From the NCBI RefSeq assembly GCF_007896435.1, contig NZ_VCBL01000001.1, forward strand, positions 1,083,345 to 1,147,344: a stretch of 64,000 bases of DNA, in the 5' to 3' direction. Under the pieces are notes generated by a model. The model saw only the letters and a list, made by a program, of their open reading frames with translations. It did not search any database and was not told where the DNA came from. The translations under genes were made by a program, and so were the position numbers. Of the stretch, positions 54,737-63,453 are shown in pieces. Source of the DNA: Rummeliibacillus suwonensis (GTDB lineage: Bacteria; Bacillota; Bacilli; Bacillales_A; Planococcaceae). Each line of letters begins with the position of its first letter. Position 1 is the stretch's first letter.

Positions 54737-54795
54737 AATTCAGAATTCATCGCCATGATCGCGGATAAGATTCGGATTGAGATGGTTGCGGTTTA
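54737..54795 (+). repeat. attR: attR: duplicated spo0A 3' end
   Basis: 59 bp identical to 38283-38341, encoding the last Spo0A residues ([17 protein letters not shown]) followed by TAG. The natural spo0A terminator follows, so this is the displaced original 3' end. Confidence 0.93.
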
Positions 54796-54815
54796 GAGCC
54801 TTGAGATATAAGGGT

Positions 54816-54873
54816 TGAAAGTGATTAATCATAAATTTGCATACTGAACTCATAACCAATAAATCACTTTTTG
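54816..54873 (+). terminator. Original spo0A terminator
   Basis: AAAGTGATT pairs with AATCACTTT, then TTG; the outer bases ggttg/gagcc extend the stem. Now cut off from spo0A by the element. Confidence 0.6.
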
Positions 54874-55164
54874 AGCCTACAATTAACGAAAAAAGAATGT
54901 GTTACTTTAAGCACATTTCCATTTATTGAGTTTGCAAAAAAATTCAACAAGTGGAGGTGTGCTTTTTTGCGTCCTATCGAAAATAATACGACAGAAATTG
55001 AATTACAATTCTGTTGGAATATGCTATGAAATTGAAAAGCAATCGATCATATTTGCAGGAGAATAATGAAAAATGGCATGGTATTATGATACACATTAGT
55101 TAAATCAAATGGGAGGATGCAGACAGAAAGAACAATATCTAACTCTAGCCAATTATTAGGCTGT
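54874..55164. other. Spacer downstream of attR
   Basis: About 290 bp without a supported gene. agcacatttcc / ggaggtgtgcttttttg at 54916-54970 resembles the int-leader hairpin layout and might be another old element end, but similarity is weak. Confidence 0.3.
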
Positions 55165-55370
55165 TTTATCCCGCTTTAACGGGCAGTAAGATCCCCATCT
55201 GAAACGACAAAGATAGATGGGGAATCAACTGCCGCATGCGTCCGATTGGTTCGGGCGGACAAACTGTTGGTCACTCAGGTGTTGCCATAAGACGTGGCGC
55301 TTTTCACTTTCGTTCTTCTATTTCAGTGGAGGATGAAGAAAATCCCCTCTGATGGAAGCTTCACTTTATC
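55165..55370 (+). repeat. Family A repeat, full length
   Basis: ttatcccgctttaacgggca, gatccccatct/agatggggaa, caactgccgcatgcgtccga, ttggttcgggcggac, aactgttggtcactcagg, GCCATAAGACGTGGC followed by GCTTTTC, and CAGTGGAGG...CCCCTCTG. GCATGCG subtype. Confidence 0.85.
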
Positions 55371-55401
55371 TATACTACATTCAGACTATAAAGTAATTTT
55401 A

Positions 55402-55410
55402 TGTTAAAAT
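55402..55410 (+). promoter_or_regulatory. Extended -10 promoter
   Basis: TGTTAAAAT, 24 bp before a small gene. AAAGTAATTTYATGTTAAAAT is shared with 58896-58916. Confidence 0.5.
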
Positions 55411-55433
55411 TAAATTGGTAAGGAGGTATAGAA

Positions 55434-55609
55434 ATGAACATAAATATGGGTGATATCTTAGTAACTTTCGTTTTCTTTATTATTTTCATATTAATCATTT
55501 CTTTGACTATAATATTTTTTAAAAAAATTGGTGATACAAAAAACAAAGGCAAATTATTAATCAAAAATTAGATAAGATTTTAGAAAAATTAGAGGAGAAA
55601 AATAAGTAA
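55434..55609 (+). pseudogene. DUF4083-like small membrane protein, frameshifted
   Basis: ATG 55434 behind AAGGAGG. One membrane helix (FVFFIIFILIISLTIIFF), stop at 55571. The shifted frame downstream reads NQKLDKILEKLEEKNK to TAA 55607, exactly the KLDKI-ELLE tail of DUF4083 proteins. The break is near the A-rich stretch at 55535-55566. True decay or a sequence error. Confidence 0.6.
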
Positions 55610-55867
55610 TATATATGTTGGAAATTTTGATGAATAATGAGAGATTTAGCTATAAAAATTCTATCTTATTAATTAAAAAGAAGGAATATTCAAAGTAATC
55701 ACCTATTTTTATTCATAGCGATATATGTAATTAAAAGTATAATATAGTTGTGAGTACATAAGTAATTTTAAAACATAGAAGCAATTGTTCTTAGACATTA
55801 AAATTATCTAATAATCATTCGGAAAATCTTTAAAATAAAGGATCAATAACTGTAAGGAGGCGTTTTT

Positions 55868-56071
55868 ATTAGATATTTAGTAATTATAGGAATTATTTGT
55901 ATGGTCATTTCAGGATTAAGCATTGGAGCATGGACTTCAGGACCTGGGCAAAGAGCAAATTTTTTCTCTGAAACAAAAGAATACAGAAAGAGTAGAGAAA
56001 AGGTAGGCTTTTACTTTGGGGCCATAGGTGTTATTTTGCTTATTATTACAGCTTTAATATGGTATTTATAA
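55868..56071 (+). CDS. DUF5316-like small membrane protein with an ATT start
   Basis: 67 aa. RYLVIIGIICMVISGLSIGA, GPGQRANFFSETKEYRKSRE and FYFGAIGVILLIITALIWYL show two helices around a conserved loop. The only codon at the right distance (7 bases) from AAGGAGG is ATT 55868; the first in-frame ATG is ten residues further in, inside the first helix. Confidence 0.6.
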   Translation: MRYLVIIGIICMVISGLSIGAWTSGPGQRANFFSETKEYRKSREKVGFYFGAIGVILLIITALIWYL

Positions 56072-56188
56072 TAGTTTCTAACTCCTATAAAATCTTCCGA
56101 ATAAAGGATAAACTAAAATTTATTTTCTATTTATTTCCTTGTAATATATTGTTATAATAATCTAAATAACTATGAAATGAGGAATAAT

Positions 56189-56932
56189 ATGAAGAAATTA
56201 GTAACATTTGCACTTATATTTTTATTATTTATTTCAACTTTATCATTTGGTGGAAATAGTGCCTATGCAAAAAGTATTAAATCACCAAGTAAATTTACAA
56301 CTTCATCAAGAGCTTATTCAACAACGTTAAAATGGAATAAAGTAACAGGGGTAAGTGGCTATGTAGTGTATCATAGGACTGCAAATAGTAAATATAAGAA
56401 GATCAAAACGACTACTGCAACTTCTTATATACATTACAACTTAAAAGCTAACGCCAAACACTATTATCGTGTTAAAAGTTATGAGAAGAAAAAAGGTAAA
56501 ACTACTTATAGTAAATATTCGAAAACTGTCATTATTAAAACTAAAGTTGCGACAAAACCAAAAGTATATACTTTTATGACTGATAAAAAAGATGATAGTG
56601 CAGCCATTGTAGTTTTAGCGATTAAGAATAAAAGTAATAAAAGCATCTATATTCAAAAATACGGAGACTTAATTGATAATGATTACGCTGACTATGATAG
56701 AAGTTTGACTTTAGTGAAATTTACAAGCAATGATCGATTATATTATCCAAAATCAATTACAATAAAACCAAATTCAGAAACCTATATTGCTTATGTAGTT
56801 AATGGCTCTCCAACGTGGTATGATGAAAATACGATGATAAGATTTTATTTCTATTATGAGGGGCAATTGTGGCATCAATATGCGACTATAGATGATAATT
56901 ATAATTATATTGAAGTGGATTTTAAACCATAG
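56189..56932 (+). CDS. Secreted protein with a fibronectin type III-like domain
   Basis: 247 aa. Signal peptide (LVTFALIFLLFISTLSFGGNSAYA, cleavage after AYA). Residues about 35-120 form an Fn3-like repeat (TLKWNKVTGVSGYVVYHRT, YYRVKSYEKKKGKTTYSKYS), then a second beta-rich domain without recognised family. Start ATG 56189 suits ATGAGG; ATG 56177 is possible. No sorting signal; probably released or wall-associated. Confidence 0.75.
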   Translation: MKKLVTFALIFLLFISTLSFGGNSAYAKSIKSPSKFTTSSRAYSTTLKWNKVTGVSGYVVYHRTANSKYKKIKTTTATSYIHYNLKANAKHYYRVKSYEKKKGKTTYSKYSKTVIIKTKVATKPKVYTFMTDKKDDSAAIVVLAIKNKSNKSIYIQKYGDLIDNDYADYDRSLTLVKFTSNDRLYYPKSITIKPNSETYIAYVVNGSPTWYDENTMIRFYFYYEGQLWHQYATIDDNYNYIEVDFKP

Positions 56933-57029
56933 CATATAAGTAATCATCTGAGCTAATTCATAATATGGATTTAATCATTATGGTGGGCAAAAATAATAAT
57001 TTTCATTATAATGTCTAAAAGAAGGTAAA

Positions 57030-57132
57030 TTTATCCCGCGTTAACGGGCAGTAAGACCCCCACCTCAAGGTTTAGAGAAAAACGAGAAGATAGGTGAGGG
57101 ATGAAGAAAACCCCCACTGATGGAAGCTTTAC
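57030..57132 (+). repeat. Family A repeat with internal deletion
   Basis: ttatcccgcgttaacgggca, cccccacctcaaggtttag, gataggtgaggg fused directly to atgaagaaaacccccactga. The middle modules have been lost, probably by recombination between short GGGGGAT-like sequences. Confidence 0.8.
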
Positions 57133-57176
57133 TTTATTTATCAATGAATTTACTGATGCAAACCTATAAATGTTTA

Positions 57177-57840
57177 GAGTTGATTTAACGCGGTTTTTCA
57201 CAAATACTTCACGGACTTATACCCGATAAACTTATTATATATAACGGATAAACTCTTGCTAGTTAAAAGCGCCTGTTTTTACGATTTATTCGATCGTAGG
57301 AGGAGGTGTTTTTTTGTTGTGAAAATAACGGAATTTGAACTAAAGATTGATCGTTATATGCTTGATTGCTTTGCTAAAGAGTTACCGGTAAAGATGTTAA
57401 AATCGTAGGAACAAACGCTAAGATTATTCACTTGATATTGGAAAAAATTTTAAATTATGGACTCAAAGAAAGTGGAGCAGAGCATTCGCGGTCATATATG
57501 CAATTTAGAAAAACGAGGAAAATAAGAAATATCTGCAATTTGCAAGTGTCCATCTCGGAATGTCGACAAGGCTACGGTAAGCAAATTTCAAAGACTACTA
57601 TCGCTAATTATGTACGCAATATTAACACTTACTACAGCGTTACATGTATCAAGACGTAAAAACCCAATGAAGGTATTAGAACGATTAAACTTCTGTGAAA
57701 GAAAGGTTAAACATTTACTTGAAGATAAGGAGATAAACCGATTTTTCATGCTTTGGATGTAACAAATTCTGATCAATACCGCGACTGGGTAATGGCTCAA
57801 CTTATATTCGGTTGTGGTACACATATTAATGAATAACATT
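57177..57840 (+). pseudogene. Decayed second copy of the element left end and integrase
   Basis: From 57177 (gtttagagttgatttaacgc) the sequence parallels 38336-39010: acccgataaacttattatat, the leader hairpin, AGGAGG, a GTG start and gaaaataacggaatttgaac. The integrase frame is broken many times; VKITEFELKIDRYMLDC and GKQISKTTIANYVRNI are recognisable in different frames. It ends around the CGARINE region. Remnant of an earlier integration behind spo0A. Confidence 0.88.
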
Positions 57841-57857
57841 AAACGAAAGGAGTTGAT

Positions 57858-58235
57858 TTAGATGCGAACGAATATTTTACTAATAATTATTACTATGGTT
57901 GAAAAAACAACGAAGCAGGAAAAGATTTTTTTGATTGAGCTTGGAAAAAATTCGTTAAAAATTTTATCCTTTTTGAGTGCCTTAAAAATCAGAAGGCTTA
58001 ACATAGTAAATATAAGATAAAATACACAAAAAGCAAATAAATCTTTGTTGTAGTCAATTAAAAATTTAAAAAATGAAGTTGAATCATAAATATCATTTTT
58101 TTTAACTATCATTTCAAAAATGTTTGATAGTACAAAAATCACTAATGAAGCAAGTATTGTTTTAGAAATTTCTGCTGCTTTCTTTCTTTTGCTCGTTCTT
58201 TTCGTATGTCTTTTTATTGACTCGGATAATTCCAT
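57858..58235 (-). CDS. Small membrane protein, unknown
   Basis: 125 aa. Basic N terminus (KRHTKRTSKRKKAAE) and three hydrophobic helices (ILASLVIFVLSNIFEMIV, FAFCVFYLIFTMLSLLIF, IFSCFVVFSTIVIIISKIF). AAGGGGATTTT ribosome site. Unrecognised. Confidence 0.65.
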   Translation of the reverse strand: MELSESIKRHTKRTSKRKKAAEISKTILASLVIFVLSNIFEMIVKKNDIYDSTSFFKFLIDYNKDLFAFCVFYLIFTMLSLLIFKALKKDKIFNEFFPSSIKKIFSCFVVFSTIVIIISKIFVRI

Positions 58236-58606
58236 AAGTAAAATCCCCTTAAAATAGATATGTAGATAGTATAACGTAGGATTAGTTTTTTGAAGAGGGT
58301 TAATATTGCTCTTTTTCTATGATAACAACAATCTCAAGAGAGAAAACAGCTTCCTAAAAGAAAAGATTTATGTCGTCGTGAAATTTGTCGTTTTAAGTGT
58401 ATATGGTAGAGCAGGCGAAACATATGTTAGCTAAATGATGTTAAATTAATAATGAAGATATAAACCGAATTATAGAATGCCCAAAAGAGGATGCACCATG
58501 ACCAATAGATGGAGATGATAACTATCAATATAAATGCTATGATTGAAAAATTTGGAGAAAAAACGATATACTATTATTAATAGATACATATAAAGGAGAA
58601 AAGATA
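58236..58606. other. Spacer with probable coding debris
   Basis: About 370 bp. Around 58470-58560 stretches such as ECPKEDAP and DGDDNYQYKCYD appear, interrupted by stops, suggesting a decayed gene. No intact frame. AAAGGAG at the end belongs to the next gene. Confidence 0.3.
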
Positions 58607-58759
58607 ATGGATAACAAGTCAGCGGTTAAGTCAGGAATTGGATTTGGTTCGGCCTTAGCCATTACGATTTCGTGGAGCGTACATCATTCAGTATTGTGGG
58701 CTATTTTTCATGGTATTTTTGGTTGGTTGTATGTAATTTATTATGTCATAACGAGATAG
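58607..58759 (+). CDS. 50-aa conserved small membrane protein
   Basis: MDNKSAVKSGIGFGSALAIT followed by ISWSVHHSVLWAIFHGIFGW and YVIYYVITR. Glycine-rich start and one or two hydrophobic segments match a small protein widespread in Bacilli (function unknown). AAAGGAGAAAAG precedes the ATG. A longer open frame on the same strand (58672-58881) is an overlap artefact. Confidence 0.7.
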   Translation: MDNKSAVKSGIGFGSALAITISWSVHHSVLWAIFHGIFGWLYVIYYVITR

Positions 58760-58907
58760 ATTATATTTATATTTATGATCCGGATTCTACATTAATCGAT
58801 TCAAGTAATAAAACAAAACCATTAAACTCAAAATATCTAATGCTTCAATTGTATAATAACCTATATTTTCTAAATTCATAATCCATTACTCTTAAAAAGT
58901 AATTTCA

Positions 58908-58916
58908 TGTTAAAAT
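58908..58916 (+). promoter_or_regulatory. Extended -10 promoter
   Basis: TGTTAAAAT, about 33 bp before the next start; the same upstream context as 55391-55410. Confidence 0.45.
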
Positions 58917-58948
58917 GAAATTATTAAGTGTGGTGATTAATTGAAGTT

Positions 58949-59335
58949 ATGGAATTTAAATTTAAAGAAAATTATATTTGGAAGTTTTCAGGGCACATTT
59001 GGTTTCTAATTTCATTAGTGTACTTAGGATTGGCGATTTTTTTACTTCCACTTTTCGAATTCAGATTTAATGGGATGTTATTTTTAATTGTATCGTATGT
59101 TCCATTAGGTTTTGGAGTAGGGATATACTATTTTAAACTTAATACGATTGATTATATTCGTTTGAGTGATAGTGAACTTTCCATTTATAGGAATCTAATT
59201 TTACCAAGAATGAAAATCAGTATCTCAGAAATTGAACGAGGTAAAATATTAGGAGAAAAACTTATTTTAATTTTAAAGAATGGCAAAGAAGCAGAGGTAA
59301 GTTTTAAAGTATTAACAATTGAATCAATTTCATAA
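58949..59335 (+). CDS. PH-like membrane protein truncated by a MITE
   Basis: 128 aa. Two helices (WFLISLVYLGLAIFLLPLF, GMLFLIVSYVPLGFGVGIYYF) then a beta-rich domain (IDYIRLSDSELSIYRNLILP...KLILILKNGKEAEVSFKVL) like small bacterial PH-type proteins. The last five residues and the stop codon lie in the terminal inverted repeat of a family B element, so the native C terminus was lost or replaced. Confidence 0.6.
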   Translation: MEFKFKENYIWKFSGHIWFLISLVYLGLAIFLLPLFEFRFNGMLFLIVSYVPLGFGVGIYYFKLNTIDYIRLSDSELSIYRNLILPRMKISISEIERGKILGEKLILILKNGKEAEVSFKVLTIESIS

Positions 59336-59585
59336 ATCATTTTCTTCTTAAAAAATACGAACATTTAATAATAACTAATTTTGATAATTGTGGAGCGGAA
59401 GACGGCGACTCCTACGGGAAAAGCTTGAACTGAAAGCCCCGCAGGAACGTAGTGACGAGGAGATTGAAGCTAAGCCCGTGGAAAGCGCCGTCTGGAGTGG
59501 AACAAAAACTTCTGAATATTAATGTTCATGTTGATTAGAAATGTTCATGTTTTTCATCTGGATTTTGCATTATGAAATTGATTCA
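59320..59585. mobile_element. Family B MITE-like element, copy 2 (266 bp)
   Basis: Terminal inverted repeats AATTGAATCAATTTCATAA (from 59317) and TTATGAAATTGATTCAATT (to 59588), 19 bp perfect. Core 59388-59505: gtggagcggaagacggcgac, gggaaaagcttgaactgaaa, gccccgcaggaacgtagtga, cgtggaaagcgccgtctgga. Uninterrupted version of copy 1 at 10956. Confidence 0.8.
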
Positions 59586-59790
59586 ATTAAAGACTCTGAA
59601 AAATTATTAGTCAAATTGAAAGAATTTTTTTTAATCGAACAAGCCTTTGTTGAGTAAATATTATTAAGGCAAATTTATTGCTGCTTTTTTACTGTAAGAG
59701 AAAATGGATTTATGAGATTACTATAAATTTATTCTCAATCCAACAAGGTAATTCGGTAAAGGTATATTAATACTAAGGGGGGGAGATTAG

Positions 59791-60243
59791 TTGAAAAAGC
59801 TCTGGATTATTGCTCCAATTTTAATCATCATTATTGCTATCATTTATTCTTTTGTTAAATTGAATCCTCCCTTGGAGATTGGTACACTTGCTTCAGGCAA
59901 AGATCAAAAATCAGTTGTTGTTGGAATTGGTAATAACGGCTTTCGTAAATTAAAAATTTTAAATGTTTTTGTAAATAACGATGAAAAACCATTAAAAGCA
60001 AAAGTACAGGTTAGTGATAATCTGAAAGGTTTCATCATAACAGATGACTATAATAATGAAGAGTCGAAAAAATATGTATTTAAAAATATTGAGAGCGTAC
60101 CCATCAAAGCGGGTATAAGTTTAGATAAAAAAGGTGAAATTTATGGTGTTAGTATTATTCACAACAAAGCGATACACAAGGTTCATATAAAGTATAGCTA
60201 TCTCGGTATTTCATTTGCGAAAACAGTGCCTTTTGACAAATAG
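59791..60243 (+). CDS. Membrane-anchored protein, unknown
   Basis: 150 aa. N-terminal helix (LWIIAPILIIIIAIIYSFV) then an extracytoplasmic beta-rich domain (SVVVGIGNNGFRKLKILNVF onward). TTG start at 59791 behind GGGGGGAG. Conserved-hypothetical look; no motif assigned. Confidence 0.65.
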   Translation: MKKLWIIAPILIIIIAIIYSFVKLNPPLEIGTLASGKDQKSVVVGIGNNGFRKLKILNVFVNNDEKPLKAKVQVSDNLKGFIITDDYNNEESKKYVFKNIESVPIKAGISLDKKGEIYGVSIIHNKAIHKVHIKYSYLGISFAKTVPFDK

Positions 60244-60296
60244 GCAGGGCTTTCAATTAGAAAGTCAACTTTCAAGATGGCTTAGAAAGAGTTTGG

Positions 60297-60405
60297 GATA
60301 TAGCTTTACACAGAATTTATAATCGATAAGCTTAATATGGTGTTGGTTAATAGCGTCTGCTTTTGCAATTTGGATGATTGTTGGAGGAGACGCTTTTTGT
60401 ATAAA
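60297..60405 (+). repeat. Third, oldest remnant of the element left end
   Basis: ttataatcgataagcttaat, ggttaatagcgtctgctttt, and ttggaggagacgctttttgt follow the order of 38384-38480. The outer stem has changed from CGCCT/AGGCG to CGTCT/AGACG, keeping base pairing. No integrase frame remains. Confidence 0.65.
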
Positions 60406-61148
60406 ATGATCAATTTGAACTTGTGAGTTCTAGCACATACTTCTTTCTAACAGTCTTTAACTTGTTGGAATAGTAGTGTTAAAAGAGAAAATAAGAATAT
60501 TTTAAGTTTGTTGATTGGTGAAATTAAGGAAAATATACAGTGTGATCGGGAAAAAAACTGTATTTTTCATTCCGTTTTGATAGATTGGGGGTATTAACCC
60601 AGAGAAGTTCATTTAAAGTCACGTAGAAGAGCGAGCAAGCCATAGGGGAAATCAGTTCATTATTTAAATCTTAAAATTGGATAGTGGGCATGTTTGACTA
60701 TAGAAATATCATACAATAGGCCTCAAGTAATGATCCATTATTCAAGAAAAGTAAATTAGGTAAATAGGATTAATAACGGTGGCCTATTTTCATGGAAAAT
60801 AAATCATAAAAAATTTCAGGCTTTTTAGTGTGGTTCAAAATGCATACATATATTTGAAATTTACTATATTATCATAATTATAATAGTGAAATCTTCATAA
60901 AATCATTTCTCTCCTATATGTAAATAAATATTAAATTTTTAGCAATTATTTAGTAAAATGTTTTACATTTATCGATTTTTAGATAGAATGATTATATAGA
61001 ATATCGTTGATTAATGTTTATAAGACAATGTTTAATCGATGTTTGCTCAGAATGGATATCATTTTTTTATAATATTAGCTAAAATTACCTAAAAATATTA
61101 CGATAATATAATTATACATAACTACACAGAAAATGATTGGAAGGATGA
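60406..61148. other. Long AT-rich spacer before the FapA-like gene
   Basis: About 740 bp, no gene supported. ataggcc (60717) and ggcctat (60780) form a long-range inverted pair. The last 250 bp are very AT-rich and presumably contain the promoter of the FapA-like gene (tataat near 61105). Confidence 0.35.
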
Positions 61149-62726
61149 ATGATTGTGCAAATCTTTGAAAATGATCACATACAGTTAATAGAAGACCAAT
61201 CGATTGTGTATATCGAACTGAAAAAGGAAGGTTTCACTCTTAAGGATTTTGATCGAATCTTGAAAAAAAATCCACGTATTAAGTTAACGAGCTTTGCTAG
61301 TCTACGTAAAGCATTAAATGGAGAACTGGGAGAACGAGTAGAAATAGGTTCTTGGTTACCTCCAATAGAAATTGTTGTTTCAAGAGATCGAATGTTGGCT
61401 ACTATGTACATTAATGATGATCCTGCAAAGATTTTCAGTGATGAGGAAATGATGAACAAGCAGATTAGAGAATTAGCAGAAAATGTTGGAGTAAAGTTTG
61501 GCATCCATACTTTAACCTTGGATGATGTAAAATCAGGCAAACCCGTGACTGTAGCATCTGGTCTGCCCCCCCAAAGTGGTCAAGATGCCAAAGTAAACTA
61601 TTTAGAAATACCAGATAGAAAGCCTCAAATTTTGTCGGATGGTCGTGCAGACTATTTTGATATGAATTTTATCTTTGAAATCGAACAAGATGCATGGTTA
61701 GGAGAAAAAATCCCAGCACAACCCGGTACGCCAGGAAAAAATGTTTTAGGTGAGGTTATTCTGGCAACAGATGGAAAAGATGTCGCGCTCAATTATGATT
61801 CCGCTTCCATTTATGAACAAGAAGAAGACGGTAAGCTTGTGATAAAAGCTAAGAACGGTGGGGTATTAGAGAATAAAAATGGTAAATTATCTATTCATAA
61901 GCATATTCAAGTGAAAAATGATGTAGGAGTAGAAACAGGAAATCTAACTTTTGATGGATCAATCACCATTAGCGGTACAGTCGTTGCAGGATATTCTATT
62001 GTGGCTTCCGGAGATATCTCAATTGAAGACGTTGAAGGGGTAACTGGAGCCAAACTTATCGAATCTAAGTTTGGCGATGTCTATATTCGTGGTGGAATTT
62101 TTGGCAATAGCGAAACAGTTGTCCGAGCTGGTGGCAATATTTACGTAAAACATACGAATGATAGTACGCTTCATGCATTAAAAGATATTTTTATAGATTC
62201 CTATTCATTAGGCTCCAATCTGAAAGCACAAAATGTTTACGTTAACGAACAAAATGGCAAAATTATCGGAGGGTATGTGGAAGCTACACATTCTATCCAT
62301 ACTGCGATATCAGGTAATCGCTTAGAAAGAAAGACTGCACTTGTCATCACATTGCCAGATCGTAAAGACAGTGCGAAAGTGATTATAGATAAACAAGATA
62401 AGATCATTCATCTTGAAAAGGAAATTGCAGATTTGGATGCGAAGGTATTTCCTGTCAAACCATTTTTAGAAAAGTTGAACGAAATTCAACGTCAAACGTA
62501 TGATGATACTGTTGAAAAGATTCATCAAAAAGAAACTGAGTTAAAACAGTTGGAGAGGGAAGTCGATGAAATTGTTCAACAAATAAGAAATATGGGGGAT
62601 GAAAAGATCAGTATTACGAAAGAAGCGTTTCCTGGGACTTACATTCAGATTGGAAAAAAATCTACAACATTGACGAAAGTAACTTGCGGAGACTTTCTAT
62701 TGGAGAATGGTGAACTGAATGTTTAG
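61149..62726 (+). CDS. FapA/DUF342 family protein
   Basis: 525 aa. N-terminal FapA domain (about 1-170), DUF342 right-handed beta-helix core (about 175-390: GEKIPAQPGTPGKNVLGEV, GSITISGTVVAGYSIVASGD, GNIYVKHTNDSTLHALKDIF), and a coiled coil (about 405-480). Family members act in flagellar placement, cell polarity or envelope organisation; the exact role here is unknown. It overlaps the next gene by 8 bp. Confidence 0.85.
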   Translation: MIVQIFENDHIQLIEDQSIVYIELKKEGFTLKDFDRILKKNPRIKLTSFASLRKALNGELGERVEIGSWLPPIEIVVSRDRMLATMYINDDPAKIFSDEEMMNKQIRELAENVGVKFGIHTLTLDDVKSGKPVTVASGLPPQSGQDAKVNYLEIPDRKPQILSDGRADYFDMNFIFEIEQDAWLGEKIPAQPGTPGKNVLGEVILATDGKDVALNYDSASIYEQEEDGKLVIKAKNGGVLENKNGKLSIHKHIQVKNDVGVETGNLTFDGSITISGTVVAGYSIVASGDISIEDVEGVTGAKLIESKFGDVYIRGGIFGNSETVVRAGGNIYVKHTNDSTLHALKDIFIDSYSLGSNLKAQNVYVNEQNGKIIGGYVEATHSIHTAISGNRLERKTALVITLPDRKDSAKVIIDKQDKIIHLEKEIADLDAKVFPVKPFLEKLNEIQRQTYDDTVEKIHQKETELKQLEREVDEIVQQIRNMGDEKISITKEAFPGTYIQIGKKSTTLTKVTCGDFLLENGELNV

Positions 62727-63453
62727 ACCACTTGTTTTTGCACATCGAGGGGCATCCGCTTATGCGCTTGAAAATTCGATTGATGCATTTAATTTAGCAC
62801 TCGAATTACAGGCAGATGGCATAGAACTTGATATACAAACAACAAAAGATCATATTCCAATAGTTGTTCATGATTATAATTTGAGAAGACTAACTGGAAG
62901 AAATGCACTTGTTTCTAATTTGACATTAGAAGAGATTGAAATGTTAAAGGTTGGAAAAATATTCATCCGAAAGTTTAGAGGACCTAGAATTTTAACATTC
63001 GATGAATTTCTATCATGGTATAGCAAGCATAAAATACCACTAAATGTTGAGCTAAAAGAATCCTTTTTAAAAGATGATGAAGCATTAAAATTTACAGTAG
63101 AAAAATGCAAAGATATTGCTGGATTGCATTTTTCTTCATTTCATTCGGAATTACTGGAAAAAGTAAAGAAATTAGCATCTAATATTGAAACGGCATTGAT
63201 CGCGACTAAATTTCTGAATTGGGATAGGTTAGATCAATTGCCTTTTATTGATACAATCCATGCCAATAAATCTCGTTATTATAAAGAAAGATATTTAGAT
63301 GCATGTTTATCTCAAAGAAAAAAATGCCGCTTTTATAATATAAATGGAAATGAATCGTATATTGCATCACCGCATAAGGCTGTAGTTGGATGGATTACAG
63401 ATTATCCGGAAATTGTACGATCCGTGCAGGAGAGAGCATCTTCTGAATACTAA
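62719..63453 (+). CDS. glpQ: Glycerophosphodiester phosphodiesterase
   Basis: 244 aa, cytosolic GDPD TIM barrel. AHRGASAYALENSIDAF and DGIELDIQTTKDHIPIVVHD supply the catalytic His and metal ligands (E, D, H); VELKES and the terminal GWITDYPEIV are conserved. It hydrolyses glycerophosphodiesters to glycerol-3-phosphate. Equivalent to B. subtilis yqiK, placed between spo0A and yqzF as expected. Confidence 0.93.
   Translation: MFRPLVFAHRGASAYALENSIDAFNLALELQADGIELDIQTTKDHIPIVVHDYNLRRLTGRNALVSNLTLEEIEMLKVGKIFIRKFRGPRILTFDEFLSWYSKHKIPLNVELKESFLKDDEALKFTVEKCKDIAGLHFSSFHSELLEKVKKLASNIETALIATKFLNWDRLDQLPFIDTIHANKSRYYKERYLDACLSQRKKCRFYNINGNESYIASPHKAVVGWITDYPEIVRSVQERASSEY

Larger units (their letters stand above)
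38283..54795 (+). mobile_element. Integrated phage-plasmid-like element in spo0A (about 16.45 kb)
   Basis: Bounded by the 59-bp direct repeats. It contains an integrase beside attL, a CI-type switch, ParB, a replication-type protein, phage scaffold/capsid/tail genes, a cargo gene, a serine resolvase and a small HTH protein near attR. Codon and base use (many ACG, CGT, GCG, TACG) differ from the AT-rich host flanks. Portal, large terminase, prohead protease, tail tube and holin are not visible, so it is either a trimmed prophage or a satellite-like element. Confidence 0.9.

Noticed and set aside
54916-54975. A fourth element end just behind attR
   Set aside because: Only the ggaggNG-cttttttg end and the general hairpin layout agree; following codons do not resemble the integrase.
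58672-58881. 69-codon open frame on the plus strand
   Set aside because: It overlaps the better supported 50-aa gene (58607-58759) in another frame and lacks a ribosome site.
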